Assembly (NCBI GenBank): GCA_947247005.1
Contig: OX365959.1
Coordinates: 39,097,097-39,161,096 of the forward strand
Length of the DNA stretch: 64,000 nucleotides
Direction: 5' to 3'
Source of the DNA: Spisula solida
Lineage: Eukaryota; Mollusca; Bivalvia; Venerida; Mactridae
Shown: piece after piece, positions 1 to 10,682 of the stretch
Layout: every line of letters begins with the position of its first letter
Numbering within the stretch: position 1 is the first letter of the stretch
Position numbers and translations under genes: made by a program
The notes under the pieces: generated by a model
The model's database searches: none
Seen by the model: only the letters and a program-made list of their open reading frames with translations
What the model was told of the DNA's origin: nothing

Positions 1-85
1 GTTTACTGTGTATGTAATATGTAATATGTGCGTGTATATGTGTGGTGTGCGGTTAAACAATGCCATAAACAAACCAATGTCCTTA

Positions 86-295
86 TACCGTAAAATCAGT
101 ATTTTTCGAGGGAGTTGAAGTTTCGATGATTTCGATGTTGAACTCGACCATGAAATCTAATCCCGTCCTCTCAAATTCAGACATGCGTTTACCTTTTCAT
201 GTTCTGTTATCCACGAATTTACTACCCCACGACAATGCAATTTTATCAAAACCCACGAAATTTAATATCAAATGAAAATATGTAATTTTACGGTA
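86..295. mobile_element. Small MITE-like element with TACCGTAAAAT ends
   Basis: The stretch begins with TACCGTAAAAT and ends with its reverse complement ATTTTACGGTA, so it has 11-bp terminal inverted repeats around about 210 bp. No reading frame of note lies inside. This is the form of a non-autonomous DNA transposon; the superfamily cannot be told and no clear target-site duplication is visible. Confidence 0.45.
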
Positions 296-359
296 TTTGA
301 TAGACACATAGGTAAGCAGATATACGGGCCTTTCAACGTTTTAATACTGTTATTTAACT

Positions 360-640
360 TTTGAGACTAAAGGCTGCTGTAACTATATGTAGTTCAGCAG
401 TTTTACTGTTGTTACTAGGTCATTCAGCGTAGGCATTCCGCCTTTTGGTTGCTGTATCTTTTCTACTGGGTCATTCAGCTAGTTATAATTTATTATACTT
501 TTCGACAGCTTGGACTTGAGCGGATCTGCGCTTGTTTAGTTGGGCATTGTGCTTTGTGTGTTTTTAATGTTTTCTGTGCTCGGCTGGTTAAGTTGAGTGC
601 TGCCTTCCCTGTCTGACTTAATATACTCTTTTTTATGTAA
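360..640 (+). repeat. Dispersed repeat family A, copy 1
   Basis: This segment holds short units such as GGTCATTCAGC and GTTGGGCATTGTGCTTTGTG, followed by TTTTCTGTGCTCGGCTGGTT and a CTGCCTTCCCTGTCTGACTT end. The same blocks recur at 15,533-15,610 (-), 16,145-16,350 (+), 41,120-41,330 (+, partial), 55,568-55,700 (-) and 62,060-62,225 (+). It is a dispersed repeat with small internal duplications, probably a SINE tail or MITE. Nothing else is recognised in 296-752. Confidence 0.6.
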
Positions 641-1268
641 GCCGGTATGACACACGAAATAATGCAAGCAAATAATTATAAAAATAGCATATTATAATAT
701 AATAGAGTCATGTATTATGCTATTTATTTCTGAACACGTGTTCTATGAACAATTAATGTCCGCCGACGATAATACCAGCCGTGTTGACACATATAAACTG
801 ACACTCAAATGCATTCGCTTCCTGCGTCGATTTTTGGTCGATCACGTGCAGAATCATTGACATTTTTCTAAAAATTATCCGAGTTATAATCTTAAAATTG
901 GTCATAGAAAAAACTAACATCTTTGGTCTACATATGTGCAAATTTTCTTTGCGATAGCAGAATGAAGAGGTTTGATAAATAGATACTGAAACTGTAAACT
1001 TTCTTTTTTGACACCCTGTGCTCGCTGCGAATACAACAACCTTAAAACTATATTTATTTAGGAACACGCACACTTTATATATAACACTGAATATGCATAT
1101 TATAATAGGTCCAACCAGCAAACCAGCAACATAACAACCATCGACAATTAGTTTGCACCTATAGTGGGATTCGAAAAACAATGTATAAATTCATTCGACA
1201 TTCCGGTTATCAACCTCTTCCCCAAATAACCAGTTTCAGAATAACTCAACTTATGGTCAAATTCGAAT

Positions 1269-1464
1269 TACAGTAAAGCCTCGATAAGGCGACCATCGTT
1301 AACACGAGCAACCGGCCTATGTCGACCAAATTTCCAAGTCCCGGTGAATTTTCTCTATGTTGTATATGAAATAATTAATATACTTCGGATATGTCGAACA
1401 CCTGGTTTATCTCGAGCATTTGGTTTGTCCCAATGGGTCATCGATATAACGAGGTTTTACTGTA
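1269..1464. mobile_element. pogo/Tc1-mariner-like MITE flanked by TA
   Basis: The left end reads TACAGTAAAGCCTCGATAAG and the right end, reverse complemented, TACAGTAAAACCTCGTTATA. The ends are near-identical inverted repeats bounded by TA, as expected for the Tc1/mariner/pogo group. At about 196 bp with no transposase it is non-autonomous. A related element with a different TIR lies at 16,447-16,624, and a one-ended relative starts near 4,237. Confidence 0.6.
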
Positions 1465-1594
1465 TACGGCAACGGAATCTGTAATGTCTTTACAAATTGG
1501 TCAATGAACTTCTCACAAACCATAACAGTCGCATGTGCAGTCAGTGTATTTAATAAAATAATAATCATAAAAACGAGAATTGAGTTAGTTAGAT

Positions 1595-1740
1595 CACAGG
1601 AACTTGCATTTATAATTTGAAAAAAAAATGAAAAAAAAATATATTTTAATAGTACAGTAGGCCTAGTGAAATTTTTTTTTTTTTATTTTTCAATTTTTTT
1701 TTTTCATTCTTTTTTCAAATTATAAATGCAAGTTCCTGTG
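1595..1740. mobile_element. 146-bp foldback MITE with 7-bp target duplication
   Basis: Two near-perfect inverted arms of about 35 bp (starting CACAGGAACTTGCATTTATA) flank an A/T-rich centre. The element is bordered by direct repeats GTTAGAT at 1588-1594 and 1741-1747. The short TSD and TIR starting CACAGG resemble small hAT-like MITEs, but the superfamily is inference. Confidence 0.7.
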
Positions 1741-1844
1741 GTTAGATCAATGAAATGCTTAGATTTTGGTTGTAAAACATTGGAATTATAACACATGTTT
1801 GCATAATCCAATGAATAATGCCAGAAAACCCATTACGATACGGT

Positions 1845-2481
1845 ACGATAAGGGGTGTTTTTGGCCCCATACCCGACTTTAATGAATTATTTTAGATGAA
1901 AGATATAAAACCTCCTTTAAACGATTTGATAATTTTAACTATTTTTTGTCACCGTTTGTTTCCATAGCAACCGTTTTTTTCTAATCACTAACATGTGCAA
2001 CAATCTGTGTTTTTCTTCCAATTTCCAAGAAACAGCAATAATTAAATAACATGAACTTAAAAATTTATGATTTTAAGATTTTTATTTCAAAAATTCTGTT
2101 TTTGTTGCCATGGCAACCGTTTCGCCTTTTTCTCAAATATACAAAAATTAGTGCTTTCAATCCAATTTTTTTGAAGCAATTGTCAATGCATGACATAAAC
2201 GTCTTGTGAGTAATATAATTGTTATTCTATTACCATTTTGTACACGCCTGCGTTCATATTGCATTTTGTCATTTTATGTCCATTTATCGACCAAATTAGC
2301 CTATTTTGGCCATTTTGGGGGTCAAATGAGGTCCCTTATGACGTCATCAAAAATAAATAATTAGTGTAAACATGAAAATTAGACCGTTAAGATATTGGTT
2401 TATCGTTATTTGTAAAATAGACTATCATAGCATCGTTTTTATTTTTTCCAAAATGATTGGGCCTCAAACGCCCCTTATCGT
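1845..2481. mobile_element. 637-bp MITE with ACGATAAGGGG termini
   Basis: The left end (ACGATAAGGGGTGTTTTTGG) and the reverse complement of the right end (ACGATAAGGGGCGTTTGAGG) match over about 23 bp. The interior is AT-rich and contains two similar CCATRGCAACCGTTT blocks (near 1963 and 2108). A CRE octamer lies near 2339. No coding potential is seen. Confidence 0.55.
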
Positions 2482-3118
2482 CCCTGCTTCTTTATTTTCA
2501 TTTTGATTTGTAAACAAAGGCTAGACTATATTTGAAGGATGAAGCAAAATTGTTTACCACGCATACGTCAACATCACCGGTTCATGTGAACATTGAATCA
2601 TAATAAAAACGTAGTGATTACACAATGTTATTATAAGACAATTAGTGGGGCACGTGTCACTTGACAATGTGCCCTGCAGCAACATTGTGGAAACTGTCAA
2701 ACAATTTATATACGTTCAGGGTTAATTTGACGGATTTCATGGTTGAAGGTTATGAATCACGTATTGGTGTATTGCAAAAGTAAAATAAATGACATGGTCA
2801 AATATTCGAGTAAATTTGATATGGTTGCTTGCATATCCCTTAAGGTGCATCTACACGGCAAGTCTTGGTGTATAAGTCAAAAATGTACACTTCACAAGAC
2901 GTACATCTTCCCTAACTACACGGTACATCATGACTTATAAATCACACGTTATTTCTCTCCAAACACTTGTGTACAATAGAGTCGGTTGAAGAAGACCTAG
3001 TGATAGGACTGTGTGGTGTTGATATGTATCATACTGTCTGGTATAATCCTATGCGCAGTTCCGTTTCGGTGTTACACCAAGCCATTTCTATCCTGTGGCC
3101 ACTATAGGGTTAAAATAC
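2482..3118. other. Intergenic, nothing recognised
   Basis: AT-rich sequence with no convincing exon. A short open frame at 2743-2940 has no recognisable domain and lies among repeats. A TTTGTAAACAAAGGC block near 2508 resembles part of the repeat family seen at 59,157 and 63,029. Confidence 0.4.
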
Positions 3119-3566
3119 CATTTGTTGACGTTCACTGATGTGTAAACACCCGATCTGAAGCAACACATTGGTTATGTTGAATGTGTGCCTTCAGATCGGG
3201 TGTTTACACATCAGTGAACGTCAACAAATGGGCGTTTAATCCTTATAATTCCAAACTGACGCTTAATCACATAAATATCAATGAAAACATGGAATTTACT
3301 GCCGCGCTTTTTAAAAAAATGGCCTTGATTTAATGACGTCGTAAACGTGACGTCACCATAACGTGACGTTTGGTGAATTACGTTAGCTAAGCAAAATGTG
3401 TTTACATGCTTTGTTCCATACGTAAACACAAAATCAGGGGATGAACATACATGTAGGTAATATTCTATATCAAAATTAAACTATATGTGCTTGTACAGTT
3501 GTGATGGGCCTTTGCAGTCTGACTTATTCCGCACACATTGGTCTAGAACGTTTACGTCAGTAATGT
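3119..3566 (+). repeat. Dispersed hairpin element family B, copy 1
   Basis: A hairpin (arms 3119-3155 and 3194-3230) is followed by about 340 bp that recurs at 19,420-19,880 (+) and 45,175-45,565 (-). Copies 2 and 3 extend about 100 bp further than this one. The element contains CRE-like sites near 3334 and 3350 (GTGACGTCAC) and an AACGTGACG near 3360. A 72-codon open frame on the minus strand (3211-3429) also exists in copy 2, but is best explained by shared ancestry of the repeat. Confidence 0.7.
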
Positions 3567-5917
3567 CATGAACATGAACATCTGAAATGGTCGTGTTGAC
3601 CAAACTGAAGTTTTAAAAGCTTGTTTTTCCATAAGTAAAGAGTGGCTTTCAGACAGCTTTTTCTTGTTTTCTCAAAATGTTGACTTTGTACTTTCGACCT
3701 TCTAATTCTAAGCCAGCGATATATTGTAATATTGTATTGCGATTTAATAACCAGATGCGTACATTTATATCATACCAACACACACGGTATATCGATGGTT
3801 TAGATGAATAAGGTCGTAAATACAAAAATGCTATTTCAAGAAAACAAGCAAAAACTGACTGAAAACTACTCTTTACGTTGGCAAAAAAAAGCTTTTTCTA
3901 CTCCAGTTTGGTCAATAAGACCCTTTCCGAAATTCATAGAAATAGGTTCATAAGATACTAGTACGCATGACAATGAAGATTCCAAACTTTATGTACGGGT
4001 CTTATAAGGTCGTTAGCAGTGCTTACAACATTATTCTTCTTAGACAACAATTGGTACGATCGTTTTGCCTCTTGAATAATATTACTTTCTAACGTAATTA
4101 CATTTATAAAATATCACTAATATTGAATGTGTGAATAGTTAAATTTACGCAAATGAGTTGAAGGTTACAGGTTCGATCACAGCACCAGCAACATTACTTA
4201 ATCGTAAAACGAGTTTGAATATAGTTTTTTTATAATACAGTACAACCTCTCTAAAGTGGCCCTCGATAGAGCAACAACCTCTCTACAACAACATCTTCAA
4301 AACATCCTTTATCCGATAATTACTATAAATAAATCTATGTAGAGCAATACTCCCCTAACTAATAATCACCGGCTAATATACTAGGAGCTGCTTCCAAAAG
4401 ACTAGGTTGCACGGTAATTTCATCGCTTTGTATATCAAGAAATGTTTAGTAGTGATAATTTGCAGTCTACACATGCATAATTTGTTATCGGATGACCTAA
4501 CGAACAACGAAAATCAAATGATACAGCCCTACGTATTGAAGCCAAAGTCTAACGTGAGTCAAAGTACACGTACATTGTATGTCATAAGCTATGTTGTAAG
4601 TTACACAGTGTATTAATTATTCAGCTTGCTTTGTATAATACAATATTGTTTCGAAATGGAGCTCAGACCCAATCGCCTGTATGTAAACTCGAAACTATAC
4701 ATCTCCAAGATACAGAACATTATTTGGGCGGAGTTGTTATTCATACTGTGATTTTTCGAATAACTAAAACCAGGCCCTCATCTATACGAGATTTATTTAA
4801 TTAACTTTTCCGATTATGATAATTGTACTGACTTATTCTAAACAATGTATTTTTCAAAATTAAATGTCGAAACATATGAATTCGAATAAACTAAGGCTGT
4901 AATCAGTGCCTAGTACGCGTATAATATAAGAATAAGTCAGAATTTAAAACACTTACGTTTGATAAGTTATTCGTATTATCCAGTAAAACGTTCTACGTCG
5001 ACATTGTTACAGTATACCAGCCTTTTTTATAATTATTAAAAAATAACAATATTTTGTTATATAAACACCGGCTTTTCAATATATAGCTTGATACTAGGAT
5101 AAGTGATTGTTCCGCAATGACAGAATGCTGCATATAGTTGACATGGGTTCTTTCATTGTCATCTTTGACATGTTATTGATAGATTGTCCCTTTTGATCGG
5201 TTAATGAGAGACAATTAGCTATATACTTGTCATTATATGCTATTTTGACGCATTCGGCTATATTAACTTGGTAGGTATGGTCGAATATATGTACCAATCG
5301 TACTGGACTGGGCATCTACTCGTTGTCATGGACGGCCAGGGGATGACGGAAATACGACCTTCGAGGAAGTTAGTGTTCACTTAGAAAATAATAAATCCTT
5401 AATGAAAACATGTTTTTATGTCGCCCGTATAACGATTAAAGTCTAACATGCACACATTGTTACCTTTTTTGTCACGTGATTTTCTTACGACAACCGCCAA
5501 CAAGCGTTTGGTCAGTGTCGCAATGAACGCTTTATGTACGATTTATGTGGAGTAACTTAGGGACATGAAATTGCGTAAAGCGCGAAACAACTGTACAACA
5601 TGTTTCTGTTTCAGAAACGCAAATTATTATCTTTTAATGGGTATTTAAGTCACGCAAATAGCCAAGGTCGTGTAAACAATCGTAAATATTGTCTTAATTA
5701 TTATCGTGTACATGTGACACACGTGAATGTTCGAGGTAATGTTGTCACGTGTTAGGCTATTATACTCAGCATTATCATCATGACTGATTTAACCAAGAAT
5801 AAAATATAAATAACACGATGGCCATTGCTATTTTTAGGTATTATACTCGAGACTTTCTAAATAAGGTCGAGCGAACACTAGCGTGTTTTATCCTACATTG
5901 TATGTACCGGTATCATC
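3567..5917. other. Intergenic, mostly unrecognised
   Basis: No gene seen. Around 4237-4330 is one end of a TA-bounded MITE (ACAGTACAACCTCTCTAAAG) without a matching second end. Part of 3640-4000 recurs at about 20,300-20,520, including a shared ACTACTCTTTAC block and the text 'CCTTCTAATTCTAAGCCAG'. The rest is AT-rich with only short chance frames. Confidence 0.4.
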
Positions 5918-6034
5918 AGGTAACTGTAGCATTGATAAAGACTAAAAACAATATTTTTATAATAAAATTTATGTTATCTAAGATAATATAAGTTCTATAA
6001 AAATGTTTTTTACTCTATCAATGATACAATCGCC
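5918..6034. repeat. Foldback element family E, degenerate copy
   Basis: Inverted arms beginning CAGGTAACTGTAGCATTGAT (5918 on) and their complement near 6005-6034 flank an AT-rich centre. It matches the better copy at 10,243-10,314. Confidence 0.5.
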
Positions 6035-6089
6035 AGCTTCAACTTCAACTTCAATATTTTATTTTGACGTAAACATATAAAATGTTTAT

Positions 6090-6560
6090 TGCCAATGCAA
6101 TAATAATACAATACAATACAATTTTATTGGCATAATCGGCAAACAACTTGCCTTTGGCCATTTACAAACACAAAAAACTATGGCAAAGACAAAATACATA
6201 CATAATTATACAAAATTAATGTAAATTAATATCAAATATACACATACATCAATATATAAATAACTTATTTACAACATACAATTAAGGAACAGCTAAAATG
6301 TCCAGGGTATTTTTTCTTATAAGCAGGCATTCTTTAATATATTTGGCTACTTTAATTTGCAAATGTTTATTTTTTGTTGACATAAGAGAGAAAAACATTT
6401 GTACACAAGGCCATACTCGGATTCAATAATGTGACAAGTTGAAAATTTTAACAAAAACATATATACATGTACAAAAAGACAAAAGACTAGATGAATATAT
6501 ACAAATATGCAAACAATCATATTTGTGGGTATTATATCGGTAAATGAAAGGTAAATAAAA
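6090..6560 (-). mobile_element. Possible LINE 3' end remnant
   Basis: Read on the minus strand the segment ends GCCAATAAAATTGTATTGTA, that is an AATAAA signal followed by a short TTGTA repeat. This is the usual 3' tail form of non-LTR retrotransposons. About 450 bp upstream is AT-rich and non-coding. No reverse transcriptase remains, so the call rests only on the tail. Confidence 0.35.
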
Positions 6561-7909
6561 TGACAAAAGAAGTGTGTGGTTATGTTTTAATGGTAAACAT
6601 ATCGTGCATTATGGAGTGACTGGTGTGTTTATTTACGTGGTCAACCACTTTCTGTTCTATTCGTCATCTTGACTCACAATAGTATCTGTAGGGGCAAACA
6701 ACCGACACCGCCGTCCTAACCGGGGTCAAATGTCCGGTATGCATCTGATTGAGGACAAGTATTTAGTAAGATTTAAATATTGTGTTGATTACAAATTATC
6801 CACTCTCCAGGAAACCCGTTATTACGTAAAAAGGGGTAAAAAGGATCTCAAATGAGAATGAAATCATGCTCTTTGATTTAATTTTAAATACTTGCCAATG
6901 GGTAATATAGTAATATCTATCAGGGTGATTTTTTCCGATGTATTATATAAAAATAAGTTCTGTCGTTGTAATGGCGACGACATATTGCTGAAATGAACCC
7001 AGATCCTTAGGTCTACCAGGCTTTTTTAGGGGACCTTATTGAAATTCGCATGGACCCTATATTCCATCCCTGAGACATTATTGACTTGTAGCACTGAGAT
7101 AAACTCGAAACATCCGGATGCTACATTGGCACCCGACCGAAAGTGAAAGTAGACAAAAAAGTCAACATTTCGATGAAAGGTCACAGTAATTGACAATGTG
7201 ACTGTGACCCTTGCGTGAATAACTTCTTTTTTAGCTATATAAGCCTAATGAAGGGCCCTTTTAGGGCTTTGATTCCTTCAGTAGAAAAATAAAAACTTTT
7301 TGGGGCTAAATGTAAACGCAATTACACAAGGACTGGTACGGAAATGGGTGGTATAACCCGTAATTTTCAGTTTTCGAAAACCTACGTTCAAAACCCTATT
7401 TAAGGTGAGTCAGCAGGCCCAAAACATGTGAACGACCTTGGCCATGTGATATCCTTTAGGCTGGGGTGCATATTTATCCATGACAGTGATATATCCGAAT
7501 TTGAGCATTTAAACCGTAAACTATGGAACGCTGAATAGCCATGCCGTCAGTCTGCATTAGTACGCTACGGTAGCAGAAAGGATATTGAAAAAACTATGTG
7601 TTGTTTTCGATTAGCCCGGCTTAGACAAACCAGTTGTCTTTCGTACGGCCTAGTTAGGATCCTTTGTACAAAGTTAGCCTAAGTTACGGGAAAGTTGCGG
7701 AACGTATGCCGATGCCAAACTCTTGCGTTACCGCCTCAACGCCAGTAAGTTCACTCGTAATAATAAATGTGAACACTCGAATAAAACTCAGATGCCGTGT
7801 ATCCTGCGCGGTTTATCGGCTTTCAAGTTTCAGTTCCGACATAGCGACATGAAAACTGTACAATTCTCCGACGGAACTGAGAAGCGGTGTATTGGACTTG
7901 CTATGTAGG
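6561..7909. other. Intergenic, nothing recognised
   Basis: Unique-looking sequence. Two overlapping frames of about 60 codons at 7664-7908 have no recognisable domain or splice context. Confidence 0.35.
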
Positions 7910-8761
7910 AATTAGAGGTTAATACACGACACAGCCGGGCAGGAAGGCGATAATCCGCCCGGAAAATGAATAATCACCTCGAGGGCTTCATACCGGGCGG
8001 ATTATCAACTTCCGGCCAGGCTCTGAAGTGTATTAAAGTCTTTAATACAATTAATCGATTTCAGACTATCTATGAAGAACAAATAACGTAAATATTACTG
8101 ATGTAGATATTCCCTAATAATGTAACCAATAAAATGCACTTAGTGTGAATAAAATTGGCAAAGAAATCTGGCATATGAGCAACGTAACGTCATTTTGGCT
8201 CCAACGTGACGTCATGTTTACATAGATAACGTAACGTGCGTCCGTTCACCGGTCCGATTATGATTATGAGATTGCGGACCGGGCGGATAGGCGATAATCA
8301 ACCACGTGATGGCCATAATCACCCGCAAATAATTAGAGGTTAATACACGACACAGCCGGGCAGGGAGGTGATAATCCGCCCGGAAAATTAATAATCCCCT
8401 CGAGGGCTTCAGCCCGAGGGTGATTATTCATTCCGGGCGGATTATCAACTTCCGGCCAGGCTCTGAAGTGTATTAAAGTCTTTAATACAATTGTTGGATT
8501 TACAAATAACAAACAACGTAAATATTACTGATGTAGATATACACTAAGGTGGTAACCAATAAAATGCGCCAAGACTAAATAAAATTGGCAAAGAAATCTT
8601 ACTTATGAGCAACGTAACGTCATTTTGGCTCCAACGTGACGTCATGTTTATACGGATAACGTCACGTGCGCCCGTTCAACCGGTCCGATTATGATTATGA
8701 GTTTGCGGACCGGGCGGATAGGCGATAATCAATCACGTGATAGCTATAATCAGCCGCAAAT
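7910..8761. repeat. Tandem duplication of a 421-bp hairpin/CRE unit
   Basis: Unit 1 (7910-8330) and unit 2 (8331-8761) are close copies. Each begins AATTAGAGGTTAATACACGA and carries an inverted repeat (GATAATCCGCCCGG with CCGGGCGGATTATC), then a TAATACAC/GTGTATTA pair. About 150 bp downstream is a CRE cluster (AACGTGACGTCATG near 8203 and 8633). The unit has the same hairpin-then-CRE layout as other elements in the window. Confidence 0.75.
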
Positions 8762-8841
8762 AGGCTCATTTTTGTTACTATATATAGTAACAAGTGTATT
8801 AAGCTCATTTTTGTTACTATATATAGTAACAAGTGTATTAA
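8762..8841. repeat. Two copies of a 41-bp palindrome-bearing unit
   Basis: A 41-bp unit starting GCTCATTTTTGTTACTATAT is present twice in tandem. Each copy contains a perfect 22-bp palindrome centred on TATATA (near 8770-8791 and 8811-8832). Confidence 0.75.
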
Positions 8842-10234
8842 TGCAGCATTGTATTATGGTTAATTTTCTGCGGAGAAGGAACTGAACACGAAGTAGTGCG
8901 TAACCTACATAATAAAGTAATTTGACTGGCGTATTTCTATTTATCATTTTGTCACACGCGTATTATTATCACTTCGTTAAACAGTCGAGAAAATATAAAT
9001 TACCTAGTACAAACATAAATATAACATGTGACTGACAAGTGTTTATTGTTGGTAATTAATAGTGTACGCGTGAAAGTTGCTATGATACATTTTCCGCAAT
9101 AATTTGTTTTTCATTTCGTAATATTATTTCGTGTTATGTTTTTATTATCCTGCATGTAATTTTGTTTTTAACAAGTTCATTATGTGTATTTCGGATCATG
9201 TGATTAAACGTTTAATTACATTGTTTGTATACAAGTGACAGATCTGAATAAACAGACAATACGAATTCGGGCGCGTTACCCTAGCTCTTTCCGCAAAAAT
9301 TCTTTAAGGTTCTTTAACATGCTAAGTGAATAACATTGCTACCCGCGAGTGTCGTACGACCGTCGTACTATCCTGGTACGAACCCTTTTTGAATTGGCCA
9401 ATAAATACACACCGACAAGACAGTTGTGACTGTTGCAAAAAAATACATATTCCTCACGCACGTCAGAAGAAAGATACACAGATAACCCAGTTTCGAAAAA
9501 AATATTTTGTTCACGTTACGTTTCGTAGATAATTTATACTGTGTATGGAATGTCAAACAATGTTTATGACATGCTCAGACATAAAACATGTTTAGAATAT
9601 TTTGTTATACGTATGACGTCAGAGTATTCTTACGTAGCATCGACTGCATCCTACGGCGAAGAGAAACCAGGCTACTACAATTTTACTCAAATTAGGGCCT
9701 GTCACAAAATACGCGGACGCATGAACATGTATTATGGAGCTCTTGAAATCCCTCGTTAATTTCACGAAAAATTTCATGAAAATTAATATGTGGTGGCAGT
9801 TATTATATATGGCTCCATAGCAATGATTTAGAACACGTGACAAACTAATTTACGCGAAGGTACTGGTTCACTCGAGGGTGATTCGGAAGGAGTTGGCCTA
9901 ATATCAAGTATTCTAAGATTATCAGTCTGTAGCACAGGTCACTTTGATATAAAGGAACATATATATCGAGAACGCCGGATAACACAAAAATGAGATGGTT
10001 TGACGTCATTGCCACATCGAGTGTCGGCCGTCCGTACAAATAAAATTAATATTTCGGCCATGAAAAATACAATTATCACTTTATTTCTGTACATTTTTTA
10101 CCTTTATTGTGTGGCAAAAAAGATTGATTGCTATGTATTTTTCGTTTAATGTACACCAAAGAACGTTAAAATGTCAAAGGGCGGTTGAACTGCTGAAATC
10201 AACCCTCGAAATTGCTAACTTAACTTTTTAGCTA
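8842..10234. other. Intergenic, nothing recognised
   Basis: Several 60-74 codon frames overlap on both strands at 9326-10,039, but none has a domain, a signal peptide with splice sites, or neighbours in phase. CRE octamers occur near 9614 and 10,001. Confidence 0.35.
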
Positions 10235-10242
10235 GATAATAT

Positions 10243-10314
10243 CACAGGTAACTGTATCATTGATTAAGAGTAAAAACGATTTTTTTCTCTTACTCAATGA
10301 TACAGTAACCTGTG
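10243..10314. mobile_element. 72-bp foldback MITE family E with near-perfect 8-bp TSD
   Basis: Almost perfect inverted arms (CACAGGTAACTGTATCATTG and complement) are separated by only a few bases. The flanks GATAATAT (10,235-10,242) and GATTATAT (10,315-10,322) match at 7 of 8 positions, as expected of an old 8-bp target duplication. The element lies about 370 bp upstream of the start of the microseminoprotein-like gene. Confidence 0.65.
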
Positions 10315-10682
10315 GATTATATATATTTGGTTAATAAAATGAATTAACCGAAAGTCTGTGTACTAGTTTTGATAGGCCCTTCCCGTACATACATGTACCC
10401 TGCAAGACATACAGCATCTAGTATCCGTGTTGTCATATATAAATGGTTCATGTAGCAGTAAAGTACGCGTACTGTCACGTTGTTTGAAATGACTGTGAAC
10501 TAGGGACACCCCAGGCGTGACTAACGTTAAATGTTTTTAAGAGTATTAATTAATCAAGTGAGGGAAATGTTATGAAATTAACTTACATCCGAGGACAATG
10601 ACAAACACGAAGGCGAGAATCTTCGTGTGCGTAGTTTTAGTTTAAGATCTGACTTAAAAATTATATCATAGATGTACTAAAG

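Noticed and set aside
753..1181. 142-codon minus-strand open frame
   Set aside because: It starts on TTG, not ATG; the composition is that of AT-rich DNA with no domain, and there are no flanking exons in phase. Likely chance.
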